Below, piece after piece: positions 1 to 9,209 of a stretch of 47,440 nt of DNA. The stretch's first letter is position 1. Every line of letters starts with the position of its first letter. The notes under the pieces are model-generated. The model made no database searches. It had not been told where the DNA came from and saw only the letters and a list, made by a program, of their open reading frames with translations. The stretch lies in assembly GCA_947176895.1 (NCBI GenBank), contig CAMWSK010000019.1:1-47440 (forward strand). Direction: 5' to 3'. Made by a program: the position numbers and the translations under genes. This DNA comes from an uncultured Prevotellaceae bacterium. GTDB lineage: Bacteria; Bacteroidota; Bacteroidia; Bacteroidales; Bacteroidaceae.

Positions 1-32
1 CCCGTAAGGTTTCCCGTCCCCTGGAAGCCCGG

Positions 33-121
33 AAAAAACATCAACACGTTTTTGAAAAACATGAACATGTTTCTGAAAAAGATGAGCATGTTTTTCCCAA
101 AACATCCACATGTGTTTTTTG
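33..121 (+). repeat. Composite palindromic repeat, copy A (four units)
   Basis: Four consecutive imperfect palindromes start near 33, 54, 75 and 99, the first three at an exact 21-nt period. Each unit has the form AAACATG-NN-CATGTTT with small variations. The unit order and unit-specific variants match copy D (39613-39703, opposite strand) almost base for base, so the whole block of about 88 bp is the repeated entity. It lies just beyond the stop codon of the transporter gene encoded on the minus strand. It could act as a 3'-end hairpin array or be a non-autonomous REP-like element. Confidence 0.8.
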
Positions 122-172
122 AAGGCCCTGCAGACGGCATGAAACCCACGGCCTGCCTTATTCCGATTTGAT

Positions 173-1552
173 TTAATGTTTCCCGACCAATTCGTTTTCT
201 ATCTCCTCCAAAGTCTTGCCTTTTGTCTCGGGCAACCTCTTGCGGATGAACAGGAAGCCGGCCAGACAGATGCCCCCGTACAGCCAGAAGGTTCCGGAAG
301 CGCCCAGCTTCTCGTTCAGCCAAGGGAAGGTGTAGGTGAGCACGAAACAGGCCGTCCACAAGCCGAAGGTGGACAGGGCCACCGCAGCCGCACGCACCCT
401 GACGGGAAAGATTTCGGCCAGCACCACCCACACCACCGGAGCCAGCGACATGGCATAGGCGGCAATGGCCAGCACCACCAGGCACAGCATGGGCCAGCCG
501 CCCACGCCCCACCAATAGGCGCACCCCATGAAGAAGTAAATCAGCGCAAGGGCGGCGGAGCCGAACAGCATCAGGGTGCGGCGGCCCCAACGGTCGACCG
601 TGTGGATGGCCACAAAGGTGAACACCACATTCGTGCAGCCGGTGACAACGATGTTCATCAGCACATCCGACACCTCGTAGCCGGCAGCCGAGAAAATCTC
701 ATGCGCATAATTGAAGATGACATTGATGCCGCACCACTGTTGGAACACGGCCAGGACAACGCCTATCACCAGCACGCCGCGCAGCTCTTTGCCCAGCAGC
801 GACCCGACGTGAAGGCCTGCCGGGGATTCCGGCGAAGCCTGTTCCTGCTCCCCCAACGTGCAGGCGGCATACGCCTCTCCGCCGATACGCGCCAGAATCC
901 GGCGGGCCTCCCCGCCGCGCCCCACCGACAACAGCCAGCGCGGACTTTCGGGAATCACGAACGACAGGGCGAAGAACAGCAGGGCCGGCACCAGTTCGGC
1001 CCAGAACATCCAACGCCAGCCCCACTCCGTGCTCTCGGCATTGACCATGCCGCCCTCACCGGCATACGCATTGCCTATCATCCAGTTGGCCAGCTGCGCC
1101 AGCAGGATGCCCATGACAATGGTCAGCTGGTTCAGCGACACGAAGCGTCCGCGCACCTTGGCCGGGGAAACCTCGGCAATATACACCGGCGATATGTTGG
1201 AGGCGATGCCGATGCCCACACCGCCCACGATGCGATACAGGATGAACCAAGCGAAGCTGTCCACCGCGCCCGTCCCGTAAGCCGACAGGGAAAACAGGAA
1301 AGAGGCGATGACCAGCATCTTCTTCCGCCCGTATTGGTCGCTCCACCGCCCCGAGAACAACGCCCCGAACAGGCATCCCGCCAGGGCGCTGCTCATCGCC
1401 CAGCCACGCAAGGCCGCCGATTGCCCGATATGAAAGAACGGTTCGTAAAAAATCTTTGCCCCGCCTATCACTACCCAGTCGTAGCCGAAAAGCAGGCCAC
1501 CCATCGCCGACACCCAGCATATCAGCCATAAAAAACCCTGTTTCTGTTGCAT
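173..1552 (-). CDS. MFS sugar transporter (XylE-like sugar porter family)
   Basis: A cytoplasmic-membrane symporter of about 459 residues with twelve predicted helices, belonging to the sugar porter family of the major facilitator superfamily. Signatures visible in the translation: GRWSDQYGRKKML in the first half, GGVGIGIASNISPVYIAEVSP and PESPRWL before the central loop, DRWGRRTL in the second half, and PETKGKTLEEIE at the C-terminus. These match bacterial xylose, glucose and arabinose:proton symporters; the substrate cannot be read from sequence. An ATG at 1570 is in frame, but the -7 element lies only 10 bases upstream of it, so I prefer the second ATG (1550-1552), which gives MQQKQGFLWLICW. 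The gene stands alone. Its 3' end abuts repeat copy A. Confidence 0.9.
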   Translation of the reverse strand: MQQKQGFLWLICWVSAMGGLLFGYDWVVIGGAKIFYEPFFHIGQSAALRGWAMSSALAGCLFGALFSGRWSDQYGRKKMLVIASFLFSLSAYGTGAVDSFAWFILYRIVGGVGIGIASNISPVYIAEVSPAKVRGRFVSLNQLTIVMGILLAQLANWMIGNAYAGEGGMVNAESTEWGWRWMFWAELVPALLFFALSFVIPESPRWLLSVGRGGEARRILARIGGEAYAACTLGEQEQASPESPAGLHVGSLLGKELRGVLVIGVVLAVFQQWCGINVIFNYAHEIFSAAGYEVSDVLMNIVVTGCTNVVFTFVAIHTVDRWGRRTLMLFGSAALALIYFFMGCAYWWGVGGWPMLCLVVLAIAAYAMSLAPVVWVVLAEIFPVRVRAAAVALSTFGLWTACFVLTYTFPWLNEKLGASGTFWLYGGICLAGFLFIRKRLPETKGKTLEEIENELVGKH

Positions 1553-1580
1553 AAGATAACCGTTTAACAAATTGATGTTG

Positions 1581-1611
1581 CAAAGTTAGGGCTTCCCCCT
1601 TTACCGTCCAA
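1581..1611 (-). promoter_or_regulatory. Bacteroidota-type promoter of the MFS gene
   Basis: On the minus strand, TTG (1611-1609), a 20-base spacer and TAACTTTG (1588-1581) fit the TTTG-N19-21-TAnnTTTG consensus. Transcription should begin about 1574, only a few bases before the first ATG, which is why the ATG at 1552 is preferred. Confidence 0.7.
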
Positions 1612-1662
1612 TAGACTTTCAAGATAAGGAAATGGACTTTTTTATGATTTTTCCCCGCCCCG

Positions 1663-1731
1663 CTAAGGTGCTTTATCCCAATGTTCTTTCGGCGATTGTC
1701 TTTCTTTTTCGTTTTTTTTGTAGTATCTTTG
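1663..1731 (+). promoter_or_regulatory. Promoter cassette shared with the GH20 gene, copy 1
   Basis: The -7 element TATCTTTG lies at 1724-1731. Upstream, a 28-base block (1663-1690) containing GTGCTTTATCCCAA matches 26 of 28 bases with 16804-16831 in front of the GH20 gene. The T-rich stretch between block and -7 box is also alike, so about 69 bp are conserved at the same spacing. The position of the 28-base block, roughly -45 to -70, suits an activator site. The ATG of the next gene is only 10 bases from the -7 box, implying an almost leaderless mRNA. Confidence 0.65.
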
Positions 1732-1740
1732 TTCTCGGAT

Positions 1741-3231
1741 ATGAAAAAAATTTTGTTTTTGGTGCTGGCTCTGGTGTGGGCCGGCGCGGGTGCCGCCTTG
1801 GCACAATGGCAGCCCAAGCGCGAGTTTCGCGGGGCTTGGATCCAATGCGTGAACAACCAGTGGAACGGCATGGGCCGCGACCGTATGCAGCAGACGCTCA
1901 CCTATCAGCTGGACGAACTGCAACGCTCGGGCATCAACGCCATCCTGTTTCAGGTGAGGGCCGAGGGCGACGCCCTCTATGAAAGCGCCTACGAACCCTG
2001 GAGCCGGTACCTTACCGGCAGGCAAGGCATGGCGCCCGACCCCTATTGGGATCCCCTGGCATGGATGGTGACGGAGTGTCACAAGCGAGGCATGGAGCTG
2101 CACGCCTGGATCAACCCCTTCCGCGCCAAGACCAAGGGCACGCCCCAACTCACCAGCCCCTATTACGCACAGCACCCCGACCGTTTCTTCAACTACGACG
2201 GCCTGCTGATCTTCGACCCGGCCATTCCCGAGAACCGCTCCTACATCAGTTTCATTGCCGCCGACATCGTGCGCCGCTATGATGTGGACGGCCTGCACAT
2301 CGACGACTATTTTTATCCTTACCCGGTTGCCGGGGTTCGCATCCCCGACGATGCCAGCTATCAGCGCTATGGGGGCGACATGGACATCAACGACTGGCGG
2401 CGGCACAACGTGAACCTCTTCATGAAGGAGCTTTCAGAGACCATCCACCGCGTGAAGCCCTGGGTGAAGTTCGGAGTCAGCCCCTTCGGCATCTACCGCA
2501 ACCAGAAGAGCGACCCCAACGGCAGCCGCACCAACGGACTGCAGAACTACGACGACCTGTATGCCGACGTGCTCACCTGGATAAAGAACGGATGGGTGGA
2601 CTACAACATCCCCCAGATTTACTGGCAGGCAGGCCACCCGGCGGCCGACTACGTGGAGCTGACCTATTGGTGGAACGCCAACGCCGGCGGACGCAACCTC
2701 TATATCGGGCAGGACGTGGAACGCACCCTGCAATATGCCGACACGCGGGGCAACGGACTGCGCGACCAGACACAGCAGAAGTATGACCTGCAGCGCCAGA
2801 TGCCCAACGTGCAGGGCAGCTGCCAATGGTATGCCAAGGCCGCCGTGGACAACGCCGGCTATGCCCAGACGCTGCGCACCGTCTATCACCGCACCCCCGC
2901 CCTCCAGCCCCTCTATCCCTGGCTGGACAGCAAGGCCCCCAAAAAGGTGAAAAAGATGAAGGTGGTGTGGACGGCAGACGGCCCCGTGCTCTTCTGGCGT
3001 GCACCCCGAGGCAAGGACGAGATGCAGAAAGCCCGCAGCTATGTGGTCTACGCCTTCGGCCCCGGCGAGAAGGTGAACACCGACAACCCCGAGAAGATTG
3101 TGGCCATCACCACCGAACCCTTCGTCAAACTCAACTACATGGGCGGACAGACACGCTGGACGTTTGTCGTCACCGCCCTGGACCGCGTGGGTAACGAATC
3201 AAAAGCCAACACCAAGAAAGTAAAGTTGTAA
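1741..3231 (+). CDS. Family 10-like glycoside hydrolase (GHL10/DUF187), exported
   Basis: About 496 residues. A cleavable signal peptide ([22 protein letters not shown]) is followed by the GHL10 core: [10 protein letters not shown] at the start, the strand [43 protein letters not shown] in the middle, and [14 protein letters not shown] near the putative active site. The C-terminal ~100 residues look like a fibronectin-III/Ig-like module. GHL10 proteins are TIM-barrel hydrolases of the YngK type, thought to act on peptidoglycan-like or other amino-sugar polymers; the substrate is unproven. I chose 1741 over 1681 because the promoter -7 box sits between them and the signal peptide starts at 1741. 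The uvrA gene follows after 3 bases, so the two are almost certainly cotranscribed. Confidence 0.88.
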   Translation: MKKILFLVLALVWAGAGAALAQWQPKREFRGAWIQCVNNQWNGMGRDRMQQTLTYQLDELQRSGINAILFQVRAEGDALYESAYEPWSRYLTGRQGMAPDPYWDPLAWMVTECHKRGMELHAWINPFRAKTKGTPQLTSPYYAQHPDRFFNYDGLLIFDPAIPENRSYISFIAADIVRRYDVDGLHIDDYFYPYPVAGVRIPDDASYQRYGGDMDINDWRRHNVNLFMKELSETIHRVKPWVKFGVSPFGIYRNQKSDPNGSRTNGLQNYDDLYADVLTWIKNGWVDYNIPQIYWQAGHPAADYVELTYWWNANAGGRNLYIGQDVERTLQYADTRGNGLRDQTQQKYDLQRQMPNVQGSCQWYAKAAVDNAGYAQTLRTVYHRTPALQPLYPWLDSKAPKKVKKMKVVWTADGPVLFWRAPRGKDEMQKARSYVVYAFGPGEKVNTDNPEKIVAITTEPFVKLNYMGGQTRWTFVVTALDRVGNESKANTKKVKL

Positions 3232-3234
3232 GCC

Positions 3235-6045
3235 TTGAACAACGAAAGCAACAGCATCATCGTAAAAGGCGCCCGCGTCAACAACCTGAAGAACATCGAC
3301 GTGGAAGTGCCGCGCGGCAGTCTGGTGGTCATCACGGGACTCAGCGGCTCGGGCAAAAGCTCGCTGGCCTTCGACACGCTCTATGCCGAGGGACAGCGCC
3401 GCTATGTGGAGAGCCTGAGCGCCTATGCCCGCCAGTTCCTGGGGCGCATGGCCAAGCCCGAGTGCGACTATATCAAAGGACTGCCCCCGGCCATCGCCAT
3501 CGAACAGAAGGTGAGCACGCGCAACAGCCGCTCCACCGTGGGCTCCACCACCGAAATCTATGAATACCTGCGCCTGCTCTTCGCCCGCGTGGGCAAGACC
3601 ATCAGCCCCGTCAGCGGGCAGGAAGTGAAGAAGGACACCGTGACGGATGTGGTGGACTGTATGCTCTCCTACAGCCCCCGGACACGCTTCGCCGTGCTCT
3701 GCCCCACCACCTCCTCGCCCGACGAACTGCGCCAAAAGGGCTTCGCCCGCGTGGAGGTGAACGGAGAGATGATGACCCTGGACGACTATCAACCCCGCGA
3801 GGGCGACCGGGTGATGCTGGTGGTGGACCGCATGGCGGCGGGCGACGAGAAGGAGAACACCGCCCGCCTGGCCGACTCCGCCGAGACCGCCTTCCGCGAG
3901 GGTAACGGAGAGATGATGCTCAAGTTCTATCCCGCAGGCATCATCCACACGTTCAACACCCGCTTCGAACTCGACGGCATCACCTTCGAGGAACCCACCG
4001 ACCACCTCTTCAGCTTCAACTCGCCCATCGGCGCCTGCCCCCATTGCCAGGGCTTCGGCCGCATCGTGGGCATCGACGAAAGACTGGTGATACCCGACAG
4101 CACCCTGTCGGTCTACGAGGGCTGCGTGGTCTGCTGGCGGGGCGAGAAGATGGGCGAGTGGAAAAACTGGTTCATCCGCCTGAACGCCGACCGCGGCTTC
4201 CCCGTGCACAAGCCTTATTACCGGCTTACGCAAGAGGAGAAAGACTGGTTGTGGCACGGCACGTTCCCCGCCACCCTCAGTGCCGGACAACGCAAGCCAA
4301 AAGAGGAGGAGAAGGAATGGGGACCGGTGAGCATCGACGCATTCTTCCAAATGCTTGAAGCCGCCCAATACAAGATACAGAACCGCGTGATGCTGGCCCG
4401 CTACCGAGGCAAGACCCTCTGCCCCCATTGCCACGGCAAACGGCTGAAACCCGAAGCCCTGTATGTGAAGGTGGGCGGACGGAGCATCAGCGACCTCTGC
4501 GACATGCCTATCGACCGCCTGAGCCAATGGTTCAGGGAACTGGAGCTTACTCCCCACGACACGCAGGTGGCCGCCCGCCTGCTGGCCGAGATTGGCAACC
4601 GCCTGCGCTTCCTGGTGGACGTGGGGCTGGGCTATCTCACCCTCTCGCGCCCGAGCAACAGCCTCTCGGGCGGCGAGACGCAGCGCATCAACCTGGCCAC
4701 CAGCCTGGGCAGCAGCCTGGTGGGCAGCATGTACATCCTGGACGAGCCGTCCGTCGGCCTGCACAGCCGCGACACGCAGCGCCTCATCCATGTGCTGAAG
4801 CAACTGAAGGATTTGGGGAACACCGTGGTGGTGGTGGAGCACGACGAAGAGGTGATACGCGCCGCCGACATGATCATCGACATCGGGCCCGAGGCCGGAC
4901 GCCTGGGCGGCGAAGTGGTGTATCAGGGACCGCCGCAGAACGACAGGCTCACCGACGAGGAACTGAGCCGCAGCCACACCATGCAGTTCCTCACGGGCCG
5001 CGACAGCATTCCCGTGCCCCGCAGCCGACGCCCCTGGAACCGCAGAATCACATTGAAGGGGGCACGCGCCAACAACCTCAGGGGCGTGGATGCCGACTTC
5101 CCGCTTAACGTGGTCACCTGCGTCACGGGCGTGAGCGGCAGCGGCAAAAGCACCCTGGTGAGCAAGATACTCTACCCCGCCCTCATGCGCCACTTCGACA
5201 AGCCTTGTGAGCTGCCCGGCGAGTTCCAAAGCCTGGGCGGCGACCTGGAGGCTATCGCGGGAGTGGACTTCATCGACCAGAACCCCATCGGCAAAAGCTC
5301 GCGCAGCAACCCCGTGACCTATGTGAAGGCATGGGACGAGATACGCGCCCTGTTCGCCGACCAGCCGCTGAGCCGCGCCATGGGCTACACGGGCGCACAC
5401 TTCAGCTTCAACACCGACGGTGGCCGCTGCGACGAGTGCAAGGGCGAGGGCACCGTGACCGTGGAGATGCAGTTCATGGCCGACCTACACCTCACCTGCG
5501 AGTCGTGCCGCGGCAAGCGTTTCAAGCAAGAGATTCTGCAGGTGAAGGTGGGTGACAAGAACGTGTTCGACGTGCTCAACATGACGGTGAACCAGGCCAT
5601 CGAGTTCTTCACCGAGCTGCAACAACCCAAGATTGTCCGAAGGCTGAGACCCCTGCAAGACGTGGGACTGGGCTACATCAAGCTGGGACAAAGCAGCAGC
5701 ACACTCTCCGGAGGCGAGAACCAGCGCGTGAAGCTGGCCTACTACCTCAGCCAGGAAAAGCAGCAGCCCACGCTGTTCATCTTTGACGAGCCCACCACGG
5801 GCCTGCACGTCTTCGACATCAAGAGGCTGATGGCCGCCTTCAACGCCCTCATCCTCCACGGCCACACCATCATCATCATCGAGCATAACCTGGACGTGGT
5901 GAAGTGTGCCGACCACGTCATCGACATGGGACCCGAGGGAGGAGACGAAGGCGGGCGCATCCTGGTGCAGGGCACACCCGAACAGGTGGCACGCGCAGAA
6001 GACAGCTACACAGGACGTCTGCTGAAAGAAAAGCTGAAGAAATAA
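3235..6045 (+). CDS. uvrA: Excinuclease ABC subunit A (UvrA family)
   Basis: The damage-recognition ATPase of nucleotide excision repair; a UvrA dimer loads UvrB at lesions. 936 residues, close to the usual 940. Walker A1 GLSGSGKS is at residues 35-42, followed by the family stretch [16 protein letters not shown]. The first zinc module has CPHCQG and [12 protein letters not shown], the first signature is LSGGETQR, Walker A2 is GVSGSGKST, the C-terminal zinc finger has CDECKGEG and CESCRGKR, the second signature is LSGGENQR, and both D-loop/Walker B DEP motifs are present. The start codon is TTG at 3235: no ATG lies near and the next residues match the UvrA N-terminus. Bacteroidales often carry more than one UvrA; the somewhat divergent insertion domains suggest this may be the secondary paralogue. 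Spacing to the upstream hydrolase gene (3 bases) indicates cotranscription. Confidence 0.93.
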   Translation: MNNESNSIIVKGARVNNLKNIDVEVPRGSLVVITGLSGSGKSSLAFDTLYAEGQRRYVESLSAYARQFLGRMAKPECDYIKGLPPAIAIEQKVSTRNSRSTVGSTTEIYEYLRLLFARVGKTISPVSGQEVKKDTVTDVVDCMLSYSPRTRFAVLCPTTSSPDELRQKGFARVEVNGEMMTLDDYQPREGDRVMLVVDRMAAGDEKENTARLADSAETAFREGNGEMMLKFYPAGIIHTFNTRFELDGITFEEPTDHLFSFNSPIGACPHCQGFGRIVGIDERLVIPDSTLSVYEGCVVCWRGEKMGEWKNWFIRLNADRGFPVHKPYYRLTQEEKDWLWHGTFPATLSAGQRKPKEEEKEWGPVSIDAFFQMLEAAQYKIQNRVMLARYRGKTLCPHCHGKRLKPEALYVKVGGRSISDLCDMPIDRLSQWFRELELTPHDTQVAARLLAEIGNRLRFLVDVGLGYLTLSRPSNSLSGGETQRINLATSLGSSLVGSMYILDEPSVGLHSRDTQRLIHVLKQLKDLGNTVVVVEHDEEVIRAADMIIDIGPEAGRLGGEVVYQGPPQNDRLTDEELSRSHTMQFLTGRDSIPVPRSRRPWNRRITLKGARANNLRGVDADFPLNVVTCVTGVSGSGKSTLVSKILYPALMRHFDKPCELPGEFQSLGGDLEAIAGVDFIDQNPIGKSSRSNPVTYVKAWDEIRALFADQPLSRAMGYTGAHFSFNTDGGRCDECKGEGTVTVEMQFMADLHLTCESCRGKRFKQEILQVKVGDKNVFDVLNMTVNQAIEFFTELQQPKIVRRLRPLQDVGLGYIKLGQSSSTLSGGENQRVKLAYYLSQEKQQPTLFIFDEPTTGLHVFDIKRLMAAFNALILHGHTIIIIEHNLDVVKCADHVIDMGPEGGDEGGRILVQGTPEQVARAEDSYTGRLLKEKLKK

Positions 6046-6067
6046 GACGGAGGCAGGAGATTCCGAA

Positions 6068-6112
6068 GAGGCTGCGTCGTAATTAAGGTTTACGCCGCAG
6101 CCTCTCTTTTTA
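6068..6112 (+). terminator. Intrinsic terminator after uvrA
   Basis: A 12-bp stem (GAGGCTGCGTCG at 6068-6079 with CGCCGCAGCCTC at 6093-6104, one mismatch) is followed by TCTTTTTA. It lies 23 bases past the uvrA stop. Confidence 0.8.
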
Positions 6113-6252
6113 TATCTTATAAGTTGAGTTTGATAAAATCGGAAGGAACCCGAAACAATTATTCGGCCGAGAACATGAACAATGTTCAGGATGTAGTAAT
6201 ATTCACAAAAACGGGGGAGGACGACCCTGCCTTCACCTTTATCGGGCAAACG

Positions 6253-6300
6253 AAAAAGTGCACCGCTTGGCCTTGAGGCTTCGGTGCACTTTTTTTCTTT
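6253..6300. terminator. Bidirectional terminator before the DUF3472 gene end
   Basis: AAAAAGTGCACCG (6253-6265) pairs with CGGTGCACTTTTT (6282 onward). The A-run on the left and T-run on the right give a U-tract on either strand. It sits 13 bases beyond the stop of the minus-strand DUF3472 gene and separates it from the convergent uvrA operon. The roughly 140 bases between this hairpin and the uvrA terminator show nothing else recognisable. Confidence 0.8.
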
Positions 6301-6312
6301 TGGGGATGCGGG

Positions 6313-7578
6313 TCAGAGTTTCTTCAGAGCCTTCCAGTTGATTTTGGGGGCGCGGCTGTCGGTGGGCCGGCACTCAAACTTTGTACCCGTCGGTACCGAC
6401 TCGTTGAAGAAGCCGCCCATCTTCAGGTAGAAACGTCCGTCGTCGGTCTTTCCGCCTTGATAGTCGCGGCGCACACCGGCCCCGCCCGTGGCATCGTGGG
6501 TGAAAGTGCCTTTGGTCAGGCGGGTCCATTTCCCCTCCTTGCTGCGTGCCCACTGGTTGCCGAACATCACCTTGCGCGGGAGATAGCCCTGCTCGGGATT
6601 GAAATTCTCCAGGAAACTGTGAGGGCGGGTATACCAGGTGTCGGTATGGGGGCGCATGAAGGAGGCAATCAGCCGCCACTCCTTGTCGTCGGTGGCATAG
6701 AAATAGGCTGTGTAGTTGGTGTTGCCTTTTCCGTCAGGTCTCACCTGCATCAGGAAGCGATAGGTCTCTCCCGCTTTCCAGGGATAGCGCAGATAGCTCT
6801 GCCCGCCCGAACCCTCATTGCCGAACTCGCCGATATGCACATCCTTGCCGCGGCGCAGCAGCTTGATTTTCTGGTCTTCGGGGATGTCGTTGGGGTTCTG
6901 CGTGTCAAAGGGGCTCCACACCGAGAAGAGAATGCGGCGCTCCTCGGGGGAATTGAACTGCATGCCGAAATAGCCTTCGCCGAAGCCGGCGGCCATGTAG
7001 TAGCTGTGCATTGTCTCACCCTCCTGCGGCACGGTCACTTCGTTGTAGAACCACTCGGTGTCGCCCTCAGGAAGCGCGTAGCCCATGTGGACCGAGGGGC
7101 CGCGTCGTCCCCAATAGTCGGAGAAATCCTTCACATAGGCGCTTTCCGCCCCTACATTGTCGGCAAGGAGGCTCTTGATTTCGCCGAACTCGGCGCCTTG
7201 GCGGGTGAGCCCCTGCAGGTCGACGCGCACATAGCCGGGCCGGGTGATGTCGATGCTCCCCACGGGCACGCAGGTGAAGGTGTCGGACTGCAAATCGACA
7301 CGGAATTGCCGATCGCCGCAACTCACCTTGATTTGGGAATGACCCTTGGCATAGAGCGAGAGATCGGCCTTAGAGGGATTGTGGAGATAAAAATAGGTGC
7401 TCACCACGGATTCAGGATCGGTCCATTGCGCCAGACCCTCTTTGGTGATCCGGGCGCCTTCGCTGCGGGAGGTCACGTAGCCATTGCCCGAAAGCCCTAT
7501 GGACAGTTGCGGTTGTCGCTGGGAGTAGGCTGCTGCGCAGAGGCAGAGCAGCAATGCCGGAAGAAACGCTTTTTTCAT
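6313..7578 (-). CDS. Exported DUF5077/DUF3472 protein
   Basis: 421 residues with a cleavable signal peptide (MKKAFLPALLLCLCAAAYSQ). The N-terminal ~130 residues resemble the DUF5077 beta-sandwich that often precedes DUF3472. The rest matches the DUF3472 layout: a GWRRG-like middle with NDIPEDQKIKLLRRGKDVHIGEFGNEGSGGQS, then YTAYFYATDDKEWRLIASFMRPHTDTW and KVMFGNQWARSKEGKW. DUF3472 proteins are exported by Bacteroidota and usually occur near glycan-degradation genes; no activity is established. A likely role is binding or processing a glycan in the periplasm or at the surface. It is a single-gene unit with its own promoter and terminator. Confidence 0.85.
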   Translation of the reverse strand: MKKAFLPALLLCLCAAAYSQRQPQLSIGLSGNGYVTSRSEGARITKEGLAQWTDPESVVSTYFYLHNPSKADLSLYAKGHSQIKVSCGDRQFRVDLQSDTFTCVPVGSIDITRPGYVRVDLQGLTRQGAEFGEIKSLLADNVGAESAYVKDFSDYWGRRGPSVHMGYALPEGDTEWFYNEVTVPQEGETMHSYYMAAGFGEGYFGMQFNSPEERRILFSVWSPFDTQNPNDIPEDQKIKLLRRGKDVHIGEFGNEGSGGQSYLRYPWKAGETYRFLMQVRPDGKGNTNYTAYFYATDDKEWRLIASFMRPHTDTWYTRPHSFLENFNPEQGYLPRKVMFGNQWARSKEGKWTRLTKGTFTHDATGGAGVRRDYQGGKTDDGRFYLKMGGFFNESVPTGTKFECRPTDSRAPKINWKALKKL

Positions 7579-7707
7579 ATGTAAGAATATACTTTAATAG
7601 TGATGAATTGTTATGGTCAGGCTGACGACTTCGCCACGTCGATTCCTACCCACGGATGAGGCGGAAGAACATGCGCGTCAAGAAGAGTAAATCGGTTTTT
7701 TGTGAAC

Positions 7708-7715
7708 TACAAAGA
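7708..7715 (-). promoter_or_regulatory. Promoter -7 element for the DUF3472 gene
   Basis: TATCTTTG on the minus strand implies a 5' untranslated region of about 125 nt. The -33 partner is weak. The remaining gap to the HxlR gene (7716-7927) is AT-rich and shows no further gene, stem or repeat that I can support. Confidence 0.5.
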
Positions 7716-7927
7716 TAGGAAATAATCCCGAATAAGCGGCAAGCTCAATGAATCCTGACCGGGAATTACAGGAAAAACATAACAATCCAACGGCTCTTTT
7801 TCTTTATTTAACGGCAGTTCGATGAATTTACCTGTGGGGAAATTCCATTCAACCACAATGTAGGGACGTACCTTTTATTCACGGCCTGATGACCGTTTCG
7901 TTTTTTTTCGGTTTCGTCGAACTCACG

Positions 7928-8281
7928 TTATTTAAAGTGAGCCGCTCCCCAGGCGGCAAGCTGTTGCAGAATCGGCAATAGCGAGCGCCCCTTCTCGGTG
8001 ATGCTGTATTCCACCTTGGGCGGAATGCAGGCATAGATCTTGCGGGAAACCAGTTTGTCCGCCTCCAAGGTTTTCAGCGTGCTGCTGAGCACCTTCGGTG
8101 ATATGTCGGGCAGAATCCGCGTCAGCTCGCCGAACCTCACGTTCGGAACCTCACCCAAAACCAGAAGTATCAGGATGCCCCACTTGGAACTGAAGTGCGA
8201 GACCACGTTCCTTATCGGGCAACGCTCCACATCAGAAAATTTTTTAACCGGTTCTTCCATCTCTTTCGCCTTGACAATCAA
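7928..8281 (-). CDS. HxlR-family transcriptional regulator
   Basis: A winged-helix DNA-binding protein of 117 residues, the usual HxlR size. Recognisable family features: CPIRNVVSHFSSKWGILILLVLGE at the N-terminus with the early cysteine (residue 21), RFGELTRILPDISPKVLSSTLKTLEADKLVSR (recognition helix and wing) and PPKVEYSITEKGRSLLPIL. HxlR proteins commonly sense electrophiles or oxidants through that cysteine and repress a divergent detoxification gene. Here the divergent neighbour is a cupin. The ATG at 8281 or at 8260 (MEEPVKK) could be used; promoter position permits both. Three related dyads lie between the two genes. Confidence 0.9.
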   Translation of the reverse strand: MIVKAKEMEEPVKKFSDVERCPIRNVVSHFSSKWGILILLVLGEVPNVRFGELTRILPDISPKVLSSTLKTLEADKLVSRKIYACIPPKVEYSITEKGRSLLPILQQLAAWGAAHFK

Positions 8282-8286
8282 TATCA

Positions 8287-8416
8287 GTTACCCGAAGGTA
8301 AGTGTCTTACTTCGTGGTAACCTCTTGTTTCATATTATTTTGCGTTGTAATTTTGCACTATCCGAAAGATAGTGACAACCCATTGCAAAGTTAATACAAT
8401 TATCACAAAACAACAA
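8287..8416. promoter_or_regulatory. Divergent promoters and three dyad sites, HxlR/cupin
   Basis: Plus-strand promoter: TTG 8325-8327, 20-base spacer, TAATTTTG 8348-8355. Minus-strand promoter: TTG 8416-8414, 20-base spacer, TAACTTTG 8393-8386. Three inverted repeats share a YTAYC-N4/5-GRTAR pattern: 8287-8302 (GTTACC-CGAA-GGTAAG, arms one base unequal), 8306-8321 (CTTAC-TTCGT-GGTAAC) and 8356-8374 (CACTATC-CGAAA-GATAGTG, perfect 7-bp arms). The third lies downstream of both -7 boxes, so binding there would block both promoters. That is what an autoregulating HxlR repressor would do. Confidence 0.65.
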
Positions 8417-8420
8417 CATC

Positions 8421-8831
8421 ATGAACGAAATTAAGCAAATCAGCGCAGGCGAAGGTTATGCACACGCCTCAGCCGGAACCCCCTCGGACTTCACGGGCAA
8501 GGCCTTTCTGAAAGACGCCGCAGGCACCACTTCATGCGAAATCTCTTTCGGCTCCCTCGCTTCGGGCGAAGCCGTGCCCTTCTTCCACGACCACAAGGAG
8601 AACGAGGAGATTTACATCATCCTTTCCGGCAGCGGCCGTTTCCAGGTGGATGCCGCCGCCTTCGACATCTCCGCCGGCTCCATCGTGCGGGTGTCCACAG
8701 GCCACAGCCGTTGCATGAAGAACGGCTCCGGGGGCACGATGGTCTATCTGTGCGTCCAGGCAAAAGAGCAAAGCCTGTCCCGGTGGGTCATGGAGGATGC
8801 CGTCATCACCGAAGTGACCCCGGCCTTATAA
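8421..8831 (+). CDS. Cupin-domain protein
   Basis: A 136-residue single-domain cupin. The first cupin motif is clear (FFHDHKENEEIYIILSGSGRF, with metal-ligand candidates His56, His58 and Glu62/63). The second motif is weaker but has GSIVRVSTGHSRCM supplying the last histidine. Cupins of this size include metal-dependent dioxygenases, isomerases and quercetinase-like enzymes; the exact reaction cannot be assigned. Divergent placement from an HxlR regulator with shared operators suggests induction by a reactive or aromatic compound. The stop codon touches the start of repeat copy B. Confidence 0.85.
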   Translation: MNEIKQISAGEGYAHASAGTPSDFTGKAFLKDAAGTTSCEISFGSLASGEAVPFFHDHKENEEIYIILSGSGRFQVDAAAFDISAGSIVRVSTGHSRCMKNGSGGTMVYLCVQAKEQSLSRWVMEDAVITEVTPAL

Positions 8832-8909
8832 ACATCAACATGTTTCAACAAAAACATGAACATGTTTTTCAAAAAGATGAACATGTTTTCCGGAAAACAT
8901 CACGATGTA
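8831..8909 (+). repeat. Composite palindromic repeat, copy B
   Basis: Same four-unit order as copies A and D: an AACATCAACATGTTT unit, an AAAACATGAACATGTTTTT unit (8850-8869), an AAAAAGATGAACATGTTTT unit (8870-8889), then a CCGGAAAACATCACGATGT end unit. It begins at the cupin stop codon. Confidence 0.78.
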
Positions 8910-8915
8910 TAATAT

Positions 8916-8958
8916 GAAACGCCGCAGTGAACCGATTCGTTCACTGCGGCGCTGTTTC
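8916..8958. terminator. Strong hairpin, probable terminator
   Basis: GCCGCAGTGAAC (8921-8932) pairs perfectly with GTTCACTGCGGC (8939-8950) around a 6-nt loop. GAAAC (8916-8920) and GTTTC (8954-8958) extend the stem past a 3-nt bulge. On the minus strand it immediately follows the structured RNA candidate; on the plus strand it follows the cupin gene. Neither side has a long U-tract. Confidence 0.55.
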
Positions 8959-8959
8959 A

Positions 8960-9209
8960 CACATTCCACGGCGTTTGCCGTGCCGGATGCAAACCCATGA
9001 TTGTCGGTTTCCCGACACGTCGCTGCCGTGTCCCTTTTAGTCTCCCGGGGCCGAGGCCACCGGGACGTTGAGTTTTCAGGGAAAGATGAGACTCTACAAC
9101 GAAGTTAAACAAACGCCCGGCCGGTCCGGCGCACACCTGTGCGTGTGCCTCGTGCATGAAATGCCCGGACGGCCCGATAGAACGCTTCCGTGTTCCGGTG
9201 TGGAATGTG
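8960..9209 (-). ncRNA. Candidate structured RNA, about 250 nt, family unknown
   Basis: The ends pair perfectly: 8960-8969 with 9200-9209 (10 bp, CACATTCCAC with its complement). Inside are several separate helices: 9119-9129 with 9165-9174 (10 bp, one bulge), 9131-9136 with 9143-9148, 9154-9157 with 9161-9164, 9039-9044 with 9088-9093 enclosing 9044-9048 with 9060-9064, 9002-9007 with 9012-9017, and 8970-8972 with 8977-8979. On the minus strand the 9002-9017 hairpin has a GAAA (GNRA-type) loop. TCCCT 9031-9035 could also pair with AGGGA 9078-9082, a pseudoknot. The minus strand is preferred because no room exists for a plus-strand promoter between the hairpin at 8950 and the first helix. I do not recognise it as tmRNA, RNase P RNA, SRP RNA or a cobalamin riboswitch. 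Confidence 0.5.

Noticed and set aside
33..121. CRISPR-like array in the 21-nt periodic repeats
   Set aside because: Units abut each other without unique spacers, are palindromic throughout, and no cas genes are present.
176..1531. 451-codon plus-strand frame opposite the MFS gene
   Set aside because: Antisense shadow of a GC-rich gene; low-complexity Gln/His/Arg-rich translation with no family pattern.
3199..5400. 733-codon minus-strand frame opposite uvrA
   Set aside because: Antisense shadow; composition dominated by His, Ala, Val and Gly with no recognisable domain, while uvrA is unambiguous.
8534..8917. 127-codon frame overlapping the cupin gene
   Set aside because: Shadow frame whose tail (HEHVFQKDEHVF) is the translation of repeat copy B.
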